Source of the DNA: Triatoma infestans
Taxonomy: Eukaryota; Arthropoda; Insecta; Hemiptera; Reduviidae
NCBI GenBank assembly: GCA_011037195.1
Contig: JAAEAF010002491.1
Span: 102,356 to 166,355, forward strand
DNA: 64,000 bases
Direction of reading: 5' to 3'
In this document: positions 1 through 11,492 of the stretch, piece after piece
Layout: each line of letters opens with the position of its first letter
How positions within the stretch are numbered: the first letter of the stretch is position 1
The notes under the pieces: model-generated
Database searches by the model: none
What the model saw: only the letters and a program-made list of their open reading frames with translations
What the model was told of the DNA's origin: nothing
Made by a program: the position numbers and the translations under genes

Positions 1-254
1 CTTTGATTTGACGTAGTATGCCTCCAAAGCTTTTAATGCAACCTGACTATCAGGAAAAATTGCAATATTTCTGCCCATTATGACCTTATTCCTAAAAATT
101 ATTGGTCACAGCTATTATATAACAGTCCAGCACTAAATTTAATTGTTGAATATATTTGTTATACAATAATAGTAAAATTTAGACGAGACGGGGGAATGCT
201 TTTCCCTAACAAAAATTATTGGGCGGTTATTGGATAGCAGTAGGCGTTTTTTTT

Positions 255-420
255 CACTGGCCATTGTAGACTCAATAAGCACATGCATCGCATGGGCCTG
301 GCAACGGATAGCCTGAATAGGTTTTGTCTGGAAGAAGAGGAAACAGCATTGCAGGTGCTTCTTTGGGGAGGAGAAGCTGGTGCCTGCAAGCCTCAGCTGG
401 AGCCCCCCTCTCGGGTCTAT
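255..420 (+). pseudogene. LINE ORF2 C-terminal zinc-knuckle fragment
   Basis: Read from about position 256, the translation runs TGHCRLNKHMHRMGL, followed by a Cys-containing stretch with LEEEETA. This matches the pattern of the C-terminal region after RNase H in I/R1/jockey-type LINEs (GH-x-x-L...H...MG...C..C...EET..H) and resembles the better-preserved fragment at 26041-26605. The second half of the zinc knuckle is lost: the expected His/Cys are replaced by a Gly-rich run and a stop follows in the 420s. It is a dead, truncated fragment inside the inverted-repeat block. Confidence 0.55.
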
Positions 421-462
421 TAAGTCTAATAAGGCAGACAGGGCTCGACAGGGTGCTCTGAT

Positions 463-503
463 AGCAGGTGCTCTAAATTGACCACCTGGGAGCCTCCCCA
501 GAC
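463..503 (+). repeat. 41-bp perfect direct repeat, copy 1 (copy 2 at 1236-1276)
   Basis: The 41 bases starting AGCAGGTGCTCTAAATTGAC are repeated without mismatch at 1236-1276, 773 bp away. Both copies lie in GC-rich stretches that resemble LINE 3' sequence, so they may be two relics of one LINE 3' UTR. Confidence 0.7.
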
Positions 504-599
504 CTGTCCTTTGTCCAAAATCTTATTTTAACATCCCCCGTAATATACCACCTAATCGAAATATTAAGTCGCATTTTCCTACAATTTCCTGTTTTTGAG

Positions 600-750
600 T
601 TAATCTGACCATGCACACATACGACACATATACCAATTTTTAAAATCCACTTTTTCGGACTTTGAGGACCTCAAAATATGTATTTCTGGTGAAAACTCAA
701 TTTCTAAAATTACGATAGTATTTGACTCCCTTTTATAACATTAAGAGAAT
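600..750 (-). repeat. Family A repeat fragment
   Basis: This carries the end module of family A in minus orientation: a run of short dinucleotide-like repeats, then ...CCACTTTTTCGGAC, GACCTCAAAA, a TTTCTGGTGAAAACTCAA stretch and a terminal ...AAGAG. The same order is seen at 13540-13650, 33580-33660 and 50640-50776. Confidence 0.6.
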
Positions 751-1235
751 ATAATTAATTAATTTTAAAAATTATGAAATTATTCAAATGAATAATATTT
801 AATTGAATATACAGGCTCAAATAGCAATAAATAGCACACAAAAGCAGAACGGAGAAAAATAATACTTTAAAGGCGCGTCACTTTAAAATAAAACACAAAA
901 GTAACACTATTGTAACAAATTTAACAAGTGTAATAATTAATATTGTAATCATTAATTATTAATGCTTTGGAGGCATTTTACGTCAAATCAAAGATTGTTG
1001 ATGTTTGCCAAAAGGTGCTGATGCTTTTTGCGAACCGCAATCGTGCCGGATGCCAAGGCATAGGGGCACTAGCATTCAAGAGTTGGCAAAAGATGACGCC
1101 CACCAAAAGCTCTAAACTTTTTTGCGGCATTTCATACATAAAAGCCCCACACGGACATCAAGAAATGGCTCATATAGAAACGAATCCTTTATTGGAGGAA
1201 TATTGACAAGACAGAGGCTGTCGCAAGATTTTATT

Positions 1236-1341
1236 AGCAGGTGCTCTAAATTGACCACCTGGGAGCCTCCCCAGACTCCAGCCCTCCTCCCCAGCCCTGG
1301 CCTTTTTCCAGAGTTCGACAAAGGACAGGGCTGGGGAGGAG
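1236..1341. repeat. Second copy of 41-bp repeat plus 16-bp perfect inverted repeat
   Basis: Bases 1236-1276 duplicate 463-503. Directly after, CTCCTCCCCAGCCCTG (1284-1299) is matched by its exact reverse complement at 1326-1341 with a 26-nt spacer, giving a GC-rich hairpin. No protein similarity was recognised around it. Confidence 0.65.
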
Positions 1342-1646
1342 TCTCCAACTTAGTGGGTGCCACATTAGGCCCTTGGGGGTCGCGATGGCGCAGGCTGAAG
1401 AGCCAATCCCCCTATAGAATCTAATCTCTAATCACAACCTAGTCCGAAAAAACTTTGATAGGGTCAATTGCAAGGGAACGTCAGTGGGATTAATACGGAA
1501 CGATAGCATTACGATTATGGTCTTTTTTTTTTTTTAATAATGGTAATTGAAATTTAACAATTCTTAACTAATTTCAAACTACATGAATTTCCTTGTTATA
1601 TTATATACAAAATTTATAAATTAAACTGAATCATAGTTATCTAGTA

Positions 1647-1852
1647 AAAAAAGTAAAGTAATGCCTAATTTTTTTAGGCGGGCTTAACGTCCAACTACCA
1701 AATTAGGTGTCATTGACGGGGGCGGAAGAACCTACTTTACTATTAACATTTTTTAAACAAATATAAAATTTAGCCAGTTATACGCTAGACTCGAACTGGG
1801 GTCCTCCCACTTAGAAGTCCACGCTCATAACCACTACACCAACATCCGCCCC
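1647..1852 (-). mobile_element. tRNA-derived SINE with 16-bp target duplication
   Basis: On the minus strand the element starts with a tRNA-like head: an A-box-like TGGTGTAGTGGTTA and a B-box-like AGTTCGAGTC spaced as in a tRNA. A unique body and an A-rich tail at the left edge follow. It is flanked by TCATAGTTATCTAGTA (1631-1646) and TCATAGTTATTTAGTA (1853-1868), a 16-bp duplication with one mismatch. RNA polymerase III promoter boxes plus the duplication identify it as a SINE rather than a tRNA gene. Confidence 0.8.
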
Positions 1853-2009
1853 TCATAGTTATTTAGTAATATAATGTAAAACTATATTTGAGGTGAAAAT
1901 ACAGAAAGCAAGGGAAAAAACAAAAACAAAAAAATTGAGTTATTCACTCACACACACACAAAAAACGAGTGAAGTATACAAGAGAGTCTCTCTATTGAAA
2001 GTGATATTT

Positions 2010-2210
2010 ATATATATATATATATATATATACGTATTATGGTGCCGAAGCTGGATAGAACTGTGTATATCGATTGGGACCTGTCACGTTCCCTGCTTGC
2101 TCAGCTTTACCAAACTTGAGAACCGAACCACCATTACACCGATCCATACTACCTGAGAGAGAGAGAGAGGGAGTGAGAGAGTGAGAGAGTGAGAGTGAGT
2201 GAGAAACAGG
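2010..2210. repeat. (TA)n and (GA)n microsatellites
   Basis: A TA run lies at about 2009-2031 and a GA-rich run (GAGAGA with GTGAGAGA interruptions) at about 2153-2210. These are simple repeats with no coding content. Confidence 0.85.
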
Positions 2211-2219
2211 TGCAAAAAC

Positions 2220-3230
2220 AATTCTAACAAATATAATTTATTTATTTCAAATAATAATTTACTTTTTTCATTTATTTTTCTTTCTAATCGACTTTTATTG
2301 CACGCATTAGGCGATAATAATAAAATTATCTTAAACTACAGAAACTTGCCAGCGTAAATTTAAACAATATTATTCATATTTAAACTTTAATTGAGGATAT
2401 ATTCAGCCTGTCGACATCAACAAGAGAATGTCAGAAATTATCAGCGAACACTTTTAACATTTCAGAACATTTGTTCTGAAATTCATATTGTGGTTTATTT
2501 CATAAATTATTGTAGACTATATCTAATTAATGGCGTCAATTGGCTTCTCCTGCCTACTACGCATATCAAAAAACTTGCATGCCTCTTCTGTGCATCTTTA
2601 TAGAAACAGATTTTTGAGTTTTTGAAATTTTTCTCGGTTAGAAAATGGCGGAAACATTTTTTCCGAAAAAAGTGATTTTCAGGAGTTCTCTGATTATTTG
2701 AGACGTTAAATTTCAAATTTTATTGTTTGTCTTATAATGTAATACACACTTCTACTTCCTGTCTGGGTAAGTACTTGTCCCTCCCCGCTACATTTATACT
2801 CATAACAAATTAGTTATTAATTTAAAGTTTTGTTTAAAAAGACACTATAGATTTTTGTAAATATAGTTCCTATAATAAAGAAATATTGAAATAGACTCAA
2901 AATTAATAAATAGATAAGATCCATAAATAAATATTTACCATAAACAACTTGTACAGAAATTGCATCTCTTCCCTGAAATTAAAAAAAAAAAAAATAAATA
3001 TTTAATGTAGTATTACTTCTTATTAATAAAGCAATAAAATTTATATGGCCGCTTTGAATTCTTACGCCAAATAATTTGAAGTATAATTTTTTTACCATCA
3101 TTTGCCCGATTTCGCCAAATTAAGATTTCTGTCAAGCATGTAATGACATAAAGTCATAGCAATGTCAAATTGGTTCCAGCCAACTGCTATCTTCGCAAAT
3201 GATGGCAGGAATAAAAAAATAATTTATTAC
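2220..3230. other. AT-rich stretch without recognisable gene
   Basis: I see only AT-rich sequence and short fragments. A piece at about 2610-2715 (Cs and poly-T around AAAATGGCGG) is weakly reminiscent of family A. No coding, RNA gene or clear repeat boundary was recognised. Confidence 0.5.
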
Positions 3231-3443
3231 TAGTGGCCTAGCCGGCCGCTGTCTTCAAGACAAGGCCGCGGCCAAACAAACAAAACCAAGGGTTAATACT
3301 TTACATCAAAGCAAGCACCGATAAAGCTGGCCACTGACCTAAATCACTGGTCACCCGAACTAACCAAGGTCGCACACTAGGACAGATGTCTTGGTGTGAG
3401 TGTTGCTAACACTAGTACAAACTTCGCCCCATTAGAAGAGGGG

Positions 3444-3550
3444 ATTATTATACGCGAGTACGTCAGTAGATTATTATATACGAGCACGTCAGTAGATTTA
3501 TTATACTTCAGTACGTCTTATTATTATACACGAGTACATCATTAAACGAG
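3444..3550 (+). repeat. ~27-bp minisatellite, about four degenerate units
   Basis: The units begin TTATTATAC and contain CGAGTACGTCAGTAGA or close variants: 3444-3470, 3471-3497, then two shorter or diverged units to about 3550. The stretch upstream (3230-3430) is moderately GC-rich, with no recognised protein. Confidence 0.7.
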
Positions 3551-3867
3551 TAGCAGTTCCGCGTCCCTATACAGGTTTTACTGATACTTATCTCTATAGT
3601 TGTGCTTCCTAGTTTATTTATTCTAATAATCTTAAATTATTTGTTATTTTAACTTTAAATTATGTAAGTATTTCATGTTAATAGTTACCATTCTCACATT
3701 TAAATTATTGTACAAATACAGTCTATTTTTATAAATTCAGTGTTAATAATTCGAGCTCTAACTTCCAAAAATCTCTAAACTAACTTCCGCCCTCTTTAAG
3801 ACATCTACTACATACCTCAGGAATCACAATAAACGATTCCACTACAAGCACATATGTTTTTTTTTTT

Positions 3868-4910
3868 TTACTTTCTCTTACTCCTATTAAGAGGAAGTAT
3901 TGTAAACGTGCCAAATTTTCGATATCGAGTTTTCACCGGAAATATCCGTTTTGAGGTCCCCTGAGTCCAAAAAAGTGGTTTTCAGCAAATGGTCTGTGTG
4001 TGTATGTATGTATGTATGTGAATAGCATAGCTCAAAAACGAAAAATCACAGAAAGTTGAAACTTGATATTCCGTTTTGGTAACACTATGGGATCCGACAA
4101 CAGGCCAGCGGTCGAAATTCCACGATCGTAAGTACCATTTTACTGAATGTTATTTTTTTTCCTTTTTTGCAGTTTTCTCAAAAATGGCTCCAACGATTTT
4201 CTTTAAACTAGATATATCAACTACATATAACAAAATCTACAATTTTTATTTGAAACATTTCTTCGGAAAAATGCATTCAAGGGCACTTTAGGGGAGGAGT
4301 GATGGTGGTGGTGGGTTGTCCTCTAAAGTCCTATTTCCTTTTACTATACAATTCTATGATCTAAACAATATTAATTAGAATTAAATGTGTTGTTGAAATT
4401 CTGAGTTTGAACAAAAAATCGGATGACCGGAAGTACGATTTTTATTAAAATGTATTTTTCAGTTTTCTGGTATTTTTTTTACTTTCTTGCAATTTTCTCA
4501 AAAATGACTTGGATGATTTTCTTTAAACATTGAATATCAACTACCCATACCATGATCTACAACTTTTATTTAAAACATTTCTCTGGAAAAATTCATTTAA
4601 GAGCACATTTGGGGGAGGAGTGGGGTTAGGTTTCCTCTGAAGTGCTATCATCATAGTTAATTATACAATCCTACCATCCAAATAAAATTAATTATAAATA
4701 AATAGATGTCCAAAATTCCGAGTTTCAAGAAAATTAGTAAACCGGAAGTGCGTTTTTACTGAACTGCGATTTTTTTTACAGTTTTCCCCGAACTCCAACG
4801 AATTTCATCAAATTTGTTACACAAACTAAAAAAATTTGTCAATTACAATTTTGAAAACTGGAGTAAGAGAACGTTGTGTGAGTGTTTCACACCAGTTTTT
4901 TTGGGGGGGG
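3868..4910 (+). repeat. Family A repeat, near full length
   Basis: This starts ACTTTCTCTTACTCC and ends in GGAGTAAGAGAACGT plus a GTGTGAGTGTTTCACACCAG module. The termini are therefore inverted repeats (ACTTTCTCTTACTCC / GGAGTAAGAGAAAGT in better copies). Inside, a module repeats about every 310 bp: ACCGGAAGT, a T-rich run, CAAAAATGG-CTCCAACGATT, TTTATTTGAAACATTTCT, a GGGGGAGGAGTGG block and AATTAATTAGAA. ACCGGAAGT is exact at 4426-4434 and 4741-4749. No protein is encoded. Terminal inverted repeats suggest a non-autonomous DNA element, but no target duplication was established. Confidence 0.75.
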
Positions 4911-5330
4911 GGGGGGGACTAGTATTTAGATTTAAAGTTACTTTATATGGTGCTTTCTGATTTAGTAGCCTAATTTGCACTATTAAACAATCAGAATAAA
5001 GGATTCTATCTCTAATTGGCCGTTTAGGTTTAGCCAACTGAATAATCAAAGTCAGGAATTTCGAAGGTCTGTCTGTAACCATAGCAACGATCCTCTTTAT
5101 TTTCACTTTTCCAAGAAGTCTTCCTGAGCGTGACAGGCTATGCAAGAATACTTGGAATATCTCCTCTAAACAGCAATATCTCTCCACCACTGTACACTGT
5201 GTTTACAGCAAGAACAGTAGAGTAGAAGGGAAAATTCTAAATTTCTCCTTGGTTTACAAATAAAATTTGATATAATCAGATCAATAAAGATTTATTTTTA
5301 CAATTTTGTGACGTACTTTTTGTTTATTTT

Positions 5331-6190
5331 TATTTTACTTTCTCTTATTTCTGTAAGAACAAGCATTGTGAATATTTTCAATTTTATCAAAATTGAGTTT
5401 TCAATGATAATAAAATCTATGTATTAATGTATGTATGTGTGTGTGTGTGAACAAAATATCTCAAAAATGAAAAAGGCATGGAAGCTTAAACTTCAAATTC
5501 ACCACCATATGAAACACGAAGGTTTCGGACAAAAAATCCATTTCTTAGAAGTGCGTCTTCACTAATATGATTTCTTTTGATTTTTTCGTAATATTATTGA
5601 AAAATATTCCTCACACTTCTTTAAACCTTGTGAACTAACTACCCATATAAAAGGCCTACCACTTTTATTTGACAGAATTTCCCAGGAAAATTGGATTTTA
5701 TGGAGGGTACTGGTGGGAAGGGGAGGGGCTGCAACGTTAACTCTACACTATGGCGCAACAGCCCTTGAAGGGCCAAGGCTTGCCAGACGGCGATTTGAAT
5801 AGCCCTCACGGGAATCGAATCCTGAATTCTCGCACGAAAGGCGAGTGCGTTAGCCACTAGACCAACGCGTGAGGATGCTGTAACGTTAAGCTTCCTGTAA
5901 AATGCCACAATGATGGTTTTATCACGATATAATATTAAAGTATTATACACACACATATATTTATACATTACATAATATACGTAAATTGGAATCATTAGTA
6001 GAATTCTAAATAACAAGATATTGGCTAGCCGAAATTATTAATTCTAATTTTTTTGAATTTTTTTTTGGGGGGGGGGATAGTAACAACGATTTCCATAATC
6101 TAGTAATCATTTTTATTTGAAAAATTCAACCGGAAAAATTGATTTTTTTTTAATTGTTTTTAGAGAAACGTTATCGGGAATTGTTCTAGT
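5331..6190 (+). repeat. Family A repeat, diverged, split by a SINE
   Basis: The family A start (TTTCTCTTATTTCTGTAAGAAC), the GT-rich run and the CTCAAAAATG module are recognisable but diverged. The SINE at 5741-5878 interrupts the copy. Blocks after it (T-rich, GGGGGGGG, TTTTTATTTGAAAAATTC) continue the same order. Confidence 0.6.
5741..5878 (-). mobile_element. tRNA-Glu-like SINE with 11-bp target duplication
   Basis: Read on the minus strand, the head folds like tRNA-Glu. The acceptor strands CCTCACG and CGTGAGG are complementary, the A-box region is TTGGTCTAGTGGC, a 5-bp anticodon stem CTCGC/GCGAG encloses a loop with a TTC anticodon position, and the B-box region is GGATTCGATTCCC. A ~65-bp non-tRNA body follows. 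Flanks TGCAACGTTAA (5730-5740) and TGTAACGTTAA (5879-5889) differ at one base. A tRNA pseudogene is possible, but the body and duplication favour a SINE. Confidence 0.75.
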
Positions 6191-6299
6191 TGCTGCTTCT
6201 GGGCTATAATGTAATTACTTTTATGTACCATCACTATAATTACAATAGGATACCTAAACTATAAGTAGTTATTCCTAGTTTAAAGAAAATTAGTCACTT

Positions 6300-6835
6300 G
6301 GAAGTGAAATGTTTTTGGTGTGATGTGATGTAGTGTTTGTGTAGCACGAGCGGTTTAGTAAAAGGGTTTGTGTTTGTAAGTTTTAAGAGAGAGAAGTAAT
6401 AAGAATAATTAAGAAAACACTGGTAGATTAAATTAAATATATTCTTTAAGGATATTTAAATGTTATTCAATAACAGAGCAACATGCTTATTAATTTACTG
6501 CAATTAGTTGGAATAAACTCTTATGTTATAACTTAAAGTGGCACTGATTTTTAGAGAGCGATTGCTGAAGCAAGTGTTCTGGCTTTGAAAGCAGAATGCA
6601 GACTGTCTTGAAGAAATGCCCTTCTCTAAGGGGGGGAATTTTCTCTTACAAAACAGTTGGACAAGTGGCATTGTTATTTTCCTAACGGATTCCTATGCTT
6701 TTGTCTCTTTAGTAACAATGACCTTAAATTATAGTACCTGACTCTAAAATACATTATTTTTGCCCAAATATTTTCATTTAAAATATTTTTCAAAACTATT
6801 TATTTTTGCATTTCTTCTTCCACTACAGAAGCTAA
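6300..6835 (+). repeat. Family B repeat (possible solo LTR), copy 1
   Basis: About 510 bp shared with 19195-19740 and, for its first ~320 bp, with 20885-21390. It runs TGTAGCACGAGCGGTTTAGT, then AAGAGAGAGAAGTAAT, GAATAAACTCTTATG, GACTGTCTTGAAG, to CTTCTTCCACTACA. The TGTAGTG start (6329) and CACTACA end (6827) would suit an LTR with TG...CA ends, and AATAAA is present inside. I could not find matching target duplications, so LTR identity is an inference. Confidence 0.55.
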
Positions 6836-6839
6836 GTAT

Positions 6840-8264
6840 TGCAGTGAGTTCACAATGAGTTTTAATCTAAGGGGAGTACGTACAGGAACTTTTACCTAAC
6901 AGTAATATCAAATAAAATCTGCGAGGAGATTGTTATGTAACACTCGTTATTGTTTCCTTTTCTACCGCAAAAAAAAACGCCTAAAGTTGCTATGTATTGC
7001 ATCTGACATGTCTATGAGAATACAGCGCTCGAATTGACTGCCAGAGATTTGTATTCTTTTTTTTTTTTTTTTTTTTTAAATAAAAAGAAGACAACTCCGT
7101 TGTCTAAGGAGTCTTAAAGATGGCTTAAATAGTATTATATTTAAAAGTTTTGCAATTCAAGATTTTAACCAAAAAGAAGAAGAGACTATAGTTATTTGAA
7201 GTCTTTTTAAACATCAATGGTACAAGCAATAATTTTCTAGTCACTTACGGCCAAAGATATCAATATTGTCAATCTCTTCTGTGATAGATCAACCAATGTG
7301 GTGCGTGATAGAAACATAAATTTAAAGTCAAATCTCTATTCAAACTTGATTATGGATAAGAATCCAAAACCGGTTAGAAACAATAAAAGTAAGCCTGCTA
7401 CGAACGGTTAAATCCTAGATATTATTTTATGTCTAAATCCGCCAAGTTTTTTGGTTCATTAAATGCGTTGTTTTTGAGCCTTAAGTGCAATAAACTATCT
7501 TGAAACGTCTTGAACTTGGGAAACTTAATTAGGCAAGAATTGCTGTTTTTATTATTTATAATTACCTACTGAGGCGAAACCGAACAGATGTCGTTACAAC
7601 GCAGGAAAATTAAGAAAAACATCATTTTTCATGCAGACACTATCTCCTAGTCTGAATGTATAAAAAAAAAAAGAAGAAAAAAAAAAAAGTTAAACGCTTC
7701 TTAATTGATTTCTTTTACGAAATGTCAATCGATAAAAAATTACCAAATATGAATATAATTAAAAATATATCAGGTTGGAAATGTTAAAAATAAGAACAAA
7801 TATTTTTGTGCCACCCTGTATAAAAAGGCTGCGCTGACGACTAATGTTGTACATTTGGCAGGATATCCCAGAGAAAACGTGAGAACAATCTTGGACGCAA
7901 ACAACTTCCCCTAATAAACTAAATTGAAATAATTTTTTAAAAAATATCACAGTAGATCAATATTTTTATTTTTATTTTAATATATATGTTGGTAACCATC
8001 TCATAGATATTTTTAAATTTAACATAAATCCCAATCAAATATTTGGAAAATCCTATAAACTACAGTATTAGCAGAGAATAATTGTGGATTGTGTTAGATG
8101 TTACAGTATATTGGTGCTAAATTGCCAGGTGTTGAGTGTAACCGATTGGCCTCAGGCACTACACAGTTACATTTTATGCATTAAATAGCGTTGTATTAAA
8201 ACATAAAATAAACGATTCCATTACATTAGAGCGCTGTTACATTAAGCTTTAAAATGTGCTTAAT
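6840..8264. other. AT-rich stretch; one degenerate hammerhead-like motif
   Basis: Mostly AT-rich with poly-T (about 7059-7077) and poly-A-rich runs. A degenerate copy of the dispersed hammerhead-like motif lies at about 7343-7376 (GGATAAGAATCC followed by AAAACCGGTTAG). A CCACCCTGTATAAA string at about 7813 is a common end of mariner-type repeats, but no element could be delimited. Confidence 0.5.
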
Positions 8265-8640
8265 TACTTCCTCTTACTGGGGTTATGTGGTTTTTATAAA
8301 TTGGTCTGTGCCATTGAGAATGTCTGTGTGTATATTCAGCATATCTCAAAAATAGAAAAAAATTAGAAAGCTCAAGCTTAATGTTTCGTTTAAGTTCAAC
8401 TAGAAATTCGACGATAAGATTTTGGTCAAGATCGTACAATCGGATGTACGATTTTACTGAATAGATTTGTTTGGTTTATTGTGATTTTCTCGAAACGTAC
8501 AACGATCATCTTCAATTTGTTTTCATTAACTGTATAATGTGCTAAAACTATTATTTTAAAAAAATTTTCCAGGAAAATACAATTTAGGGATGTTCTAGAG
8601 AGGGTGAAGTTATTTTTTCATTTTAAACAAATTTTCCCAT
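8265..8640 (+). repeat. Family A repeat, partial and diverged
   Basis: Recognisable modules: TTCCTCTTACT, a GT-rich run, CATATCTCAAAAATAGAAAA, TCGGATGTACGATTTTACTGAA (a mutated ACCGGAAGT module) and GATTTTCTCGAAA, followed by TTTTCCAGGAAAAT. It lacks the 3' third of the full-length copies. Confidence 0.55.
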
Positions 8641-8889
8641 TTCCAAGCTTTCAGAAAACTATCGGATTAACGAACACATGGTTGATATTCATAAGTTGCT
8701 TAAACCTTTGAATGGAATGCTGTCTTAATTATTGCAATCACTCTTAATTTTCTTAAACAATACGGTACTCCTCTGATTCGTCTTAGTAATTCTCTTAGGC
8801 ACCCTAAAAGTCAACAACCTCGTGAGCTTCACCCTCTCGAAGTAATCCTCTCTTCACCTTCTCAAATAGTATTGTTGTTGTTCAAGTTA

Positions 8890-9770
8890 TCACTAGGTGT
8901 TTTTTCCACTTGATGCAGATAGTGACAGCTCTCTATCAAAGATTATGGTTAACTATAGTGCTGCACAAGGGCGGGAGAGGTTGAAGTTACATTATTCCCG
9001 TGCAACCCCATTTCCAATCGTACTTTGGGGGATCTTTTTAGACCGTACCTACCCATTCGGGTTTACCGGTCCCCCGTTGCAAGCAATGGGATCGTTTAAC
9101 AAGAGGAGGATGTCACCAGTATGGAAGGGTCGTTTAGTCAATGCCTGAACATGCAGAAGTGCCGAACCCTGGCACTCCCCCGCTTGATCCATTTAAGGGC
9201 AGGTTAAGATACGCTCAACCAGCGCGAAAGTGATCACATAATGGTACAGAAGGCACACTCTAGCAAGCTCTGGTAAACCGTGCACACCCAGCAAATGCGC
9301 TTCCAGCTACGGGCTGGCTCCGGGGTTTATTTTATATGGCCAGTCTCCTCCCGCTCAACCCATGACCGCAATCCTTGGAGCTGCTGACTAAATCACGACC
9401 ACTACGAATCCTTTAAAGTACCTCAATTGCAAACAATTGGCTTGGAAAGTAGCTTGCGCCCGTAGTTCAGTATTTCAACTCTAACGAGCTAGCGTGATTG
9501 ATCGCACGCCCGATGGATTCCATCACAGGATGGAGAGTCCATCTACTGATTCCTGTCCATTGCCTCAAGTACTGTGGTTTCAGTAACCCCAGGATACTTG
9601 CAGGCAACCCTGCAAGGGGAAAGGATCAGGATGGGTTGGGGGAGGGAATCCTCAACCTGGAGAGCCAGAAGCTGATTGCACCCCGAAGGGTGGGCGATGG
9701 AGGCGCCACAGGCCAACGCCATAATGTCTCTAGATGCAAGCAGATATGAAGTTGCAACTAGATAGAAGGT
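8890..9770 (+). other. GC-richer block of unknown nature
   Basis: This block is visibly richer in G+C than its surroundings and uses few simple repeats. The two longest open frames (8897-9148 and 9498-9749, 83 codons each) show no family I recognise. The composition and lack of domains would fit the 5' UTR or 5' part of a LINE, or a diverged coding relic. I cannot assign it. Confidence 0.3.
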
Positions 9771-11060
9771 TGGACTTACCGCCGAAACATTTTGAGCATC
9801 GATAGATTTTTAAGTCTCCCTCCAAATCAAGGATGGAACATTTCTCTAATTCTATAGATTGTATCGCCAGGGCAAAAGCAAGCAAAATTCTTAATCAAAG
9901 ATAATTCTTCGAATTTTATGATAGAATCGTGGAATCACTATGTTGATGGATGATCTACTCACGGAATCCCCAACGCTCAATAACTAATTAGACCTTGTTA
10001 GATATAAGGATCTGTGTGAAAAAAGAAATTAATGGATCTTATGCTATTGAGAGATCCGGGAAATCTGTGTCTCCCACATTTTGGAAACGAGATTGCTGGA
10101 GACGACTTCTTCTCTTTTCTCTACTCTTTAGCTTTTGCATCGTCAAAATCGCTCTTCGAAAACTATACATTTTTAAACGTTTGTTGTTATCATCATGGCA
10201 AATTTATATGCATTTTACATTTTTTTTTTTTTTAATTGTAATAAAGTTCCAAAGCATTATAGATAGAGCATTATATAAAGTTCAACAGCATTATAGGTAG
10301 AGTACAAAATGTATTCTACCTATAATGTTGTTGCCTGTAAAGATAATGAAATGACGTGTACAACGGTGCAGGGATCCCATCCAGTGATGGCACTGTTAGT
10401 GATTTGTTTATGAAGTGAATGAAACGTTGCATGGGTGTGTAATGTAGTTATACTAGATCATAATGCATTTTACATTGCAAAACTTTTACAATTTTGCCAC
10501 CACTCAGTTTATTAAGTTTTACTTATTACTTAATAATGATTTTATATTTTACTTTTTATTAAATATTTAGCTATTGAGAAGCTCAATACTTATTAAAAAT
10601 TGTGCGCTCTGAAAAATTGAAATACAACTTGAAGAAGATCAAGATGAAAGTTATATAAAATAACGCCTTCATTTCAAGCTATTATTTATTTAATGGCGAC
10701 GCATATATCATCCTTCTATGCCAATCCCTATGGTTCCATAGCCCGTTATCCTAATTCCTTTTATCTAACAAATCCTCAGCCTATTCCCCTTCTTCGTTTA
10801 CTATCATCCTATTTCTGTCTAGAGACCAATTCATTATTCTTTGAGGTCATCTATTCTCATCCAGTATAGTAACATGTACTCACTCACACCCTTTCTGACA
10901 CTCACCCATTCTACGACTTAAAGATGAAGAAGATGAACCAAATCCTCCCTTCATACACACTCTGTGGTAATCCGCTCCATAGTATACTGACTATTCAAGG
11001 CACTCCATATTTCTTCTTGCTTTTCTTCTGTGTGTGTTTGTATGGGTGTGTAGGTGGGTG
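9771..11060. other. AT-rich stretch with one strong hairpin
   Basis: No gene recognised. The only structured feature is the inverted repeat at 10282-10332, listed separately. Confidence 0.5.
10282..10332. repeat. 24-bp inverted repeat with 3-nt spacer
   Basis: The arms 10282-10305 (CAACAGCATTATAGGTAGAG...) and 10309-10332 are reverse complements with two mismatches, both of which become G-U pairs in one RNA strand. Related GCATTATAGATAGAGCATTA strings sit just upstream (10250-10275). It could be the collapsed end of a foldback element. Confidence 0.65.
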
Positions 11061-11067
11061 TGTGGGT

Positions 11068-11072
11068 ATTAG

Positions 11073-11112
<40 letters not shown>
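11068..11112. repeat. (TA)n microsatellite
   Basis: A long uninterrupted TA run follows a GT-rich stretch at about 11030-11065. More TA-rich tracts lie at 11395-11450. Confidence 0.9.
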
Positions 11113-11113
<1 letters not shown>

Positions 11114-11492
11114 ACACTCTTTTATTTACTCATTTCCCAATCTATTTACTTTTTATTTCATCTATAACTTTCTGTTTGGCACTGTTTGTTTACTTCTACT
11201 GTATTTGTTTATTTATTTCATTAGTTTTTGACTTCAGGATTTTTATCGCAACAAATGCGTATGAAATATAAATGAACAAAAAGCATACAAATTACAATGT
11301 AACAAAATAGCATACAAAACAATGTATATATAATAAATTGTATGTAATTACTGAGAAATAAAAAGTATTAAGTCACTGTACAATGTATATAGTATAATAT
11401 ATATATATTTATATTTATATACATTTTATATATATATTTACATAATATATTGTATTGTCTTAATTAAAAAAATGAAAATGTGGCAATATATA

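Larger units (their letters stand above)
1..994. repeat. Block bounded by ~30-bp imperfect inverted repeats
   Basis: The first ~37 bases (CTTTGATTTGACGTAGTATG...) reappear inverted at about 957-994 (ending ...ACGTCAAATCAAAG) with only a few mismatches, so the block looks like a DNA element with terminal inverted repeats. The left edge coincides with the window edge, so a target duplication cannot be checked and the element may extend further left. The interior carries a LINE protein relic (255-420) and a family A fragment (600-750), which argues that it is a composite or a host for insertions rather than an autonomous transposon. No transposase was seen. Confidence 0.45.

Noticed and set aside
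4843..5190. 115-codon minus-strand frame
   Set aside because: It spans the end of a family A repeat and a poly-C run. No protein features.
5741..5878. Candidate tRNA-Glu gene
   Set aside because: The cloverleaf is imperfect in the T arm, it is followed by a SINE body, and it is flanked by a target duplication. Called as a SINE.
10924..11271. 115-codon frame rich in Tyr-Ile repeats
   Set aside because: Produced by the TA and GT microsatellites. No domain and no codon structure.
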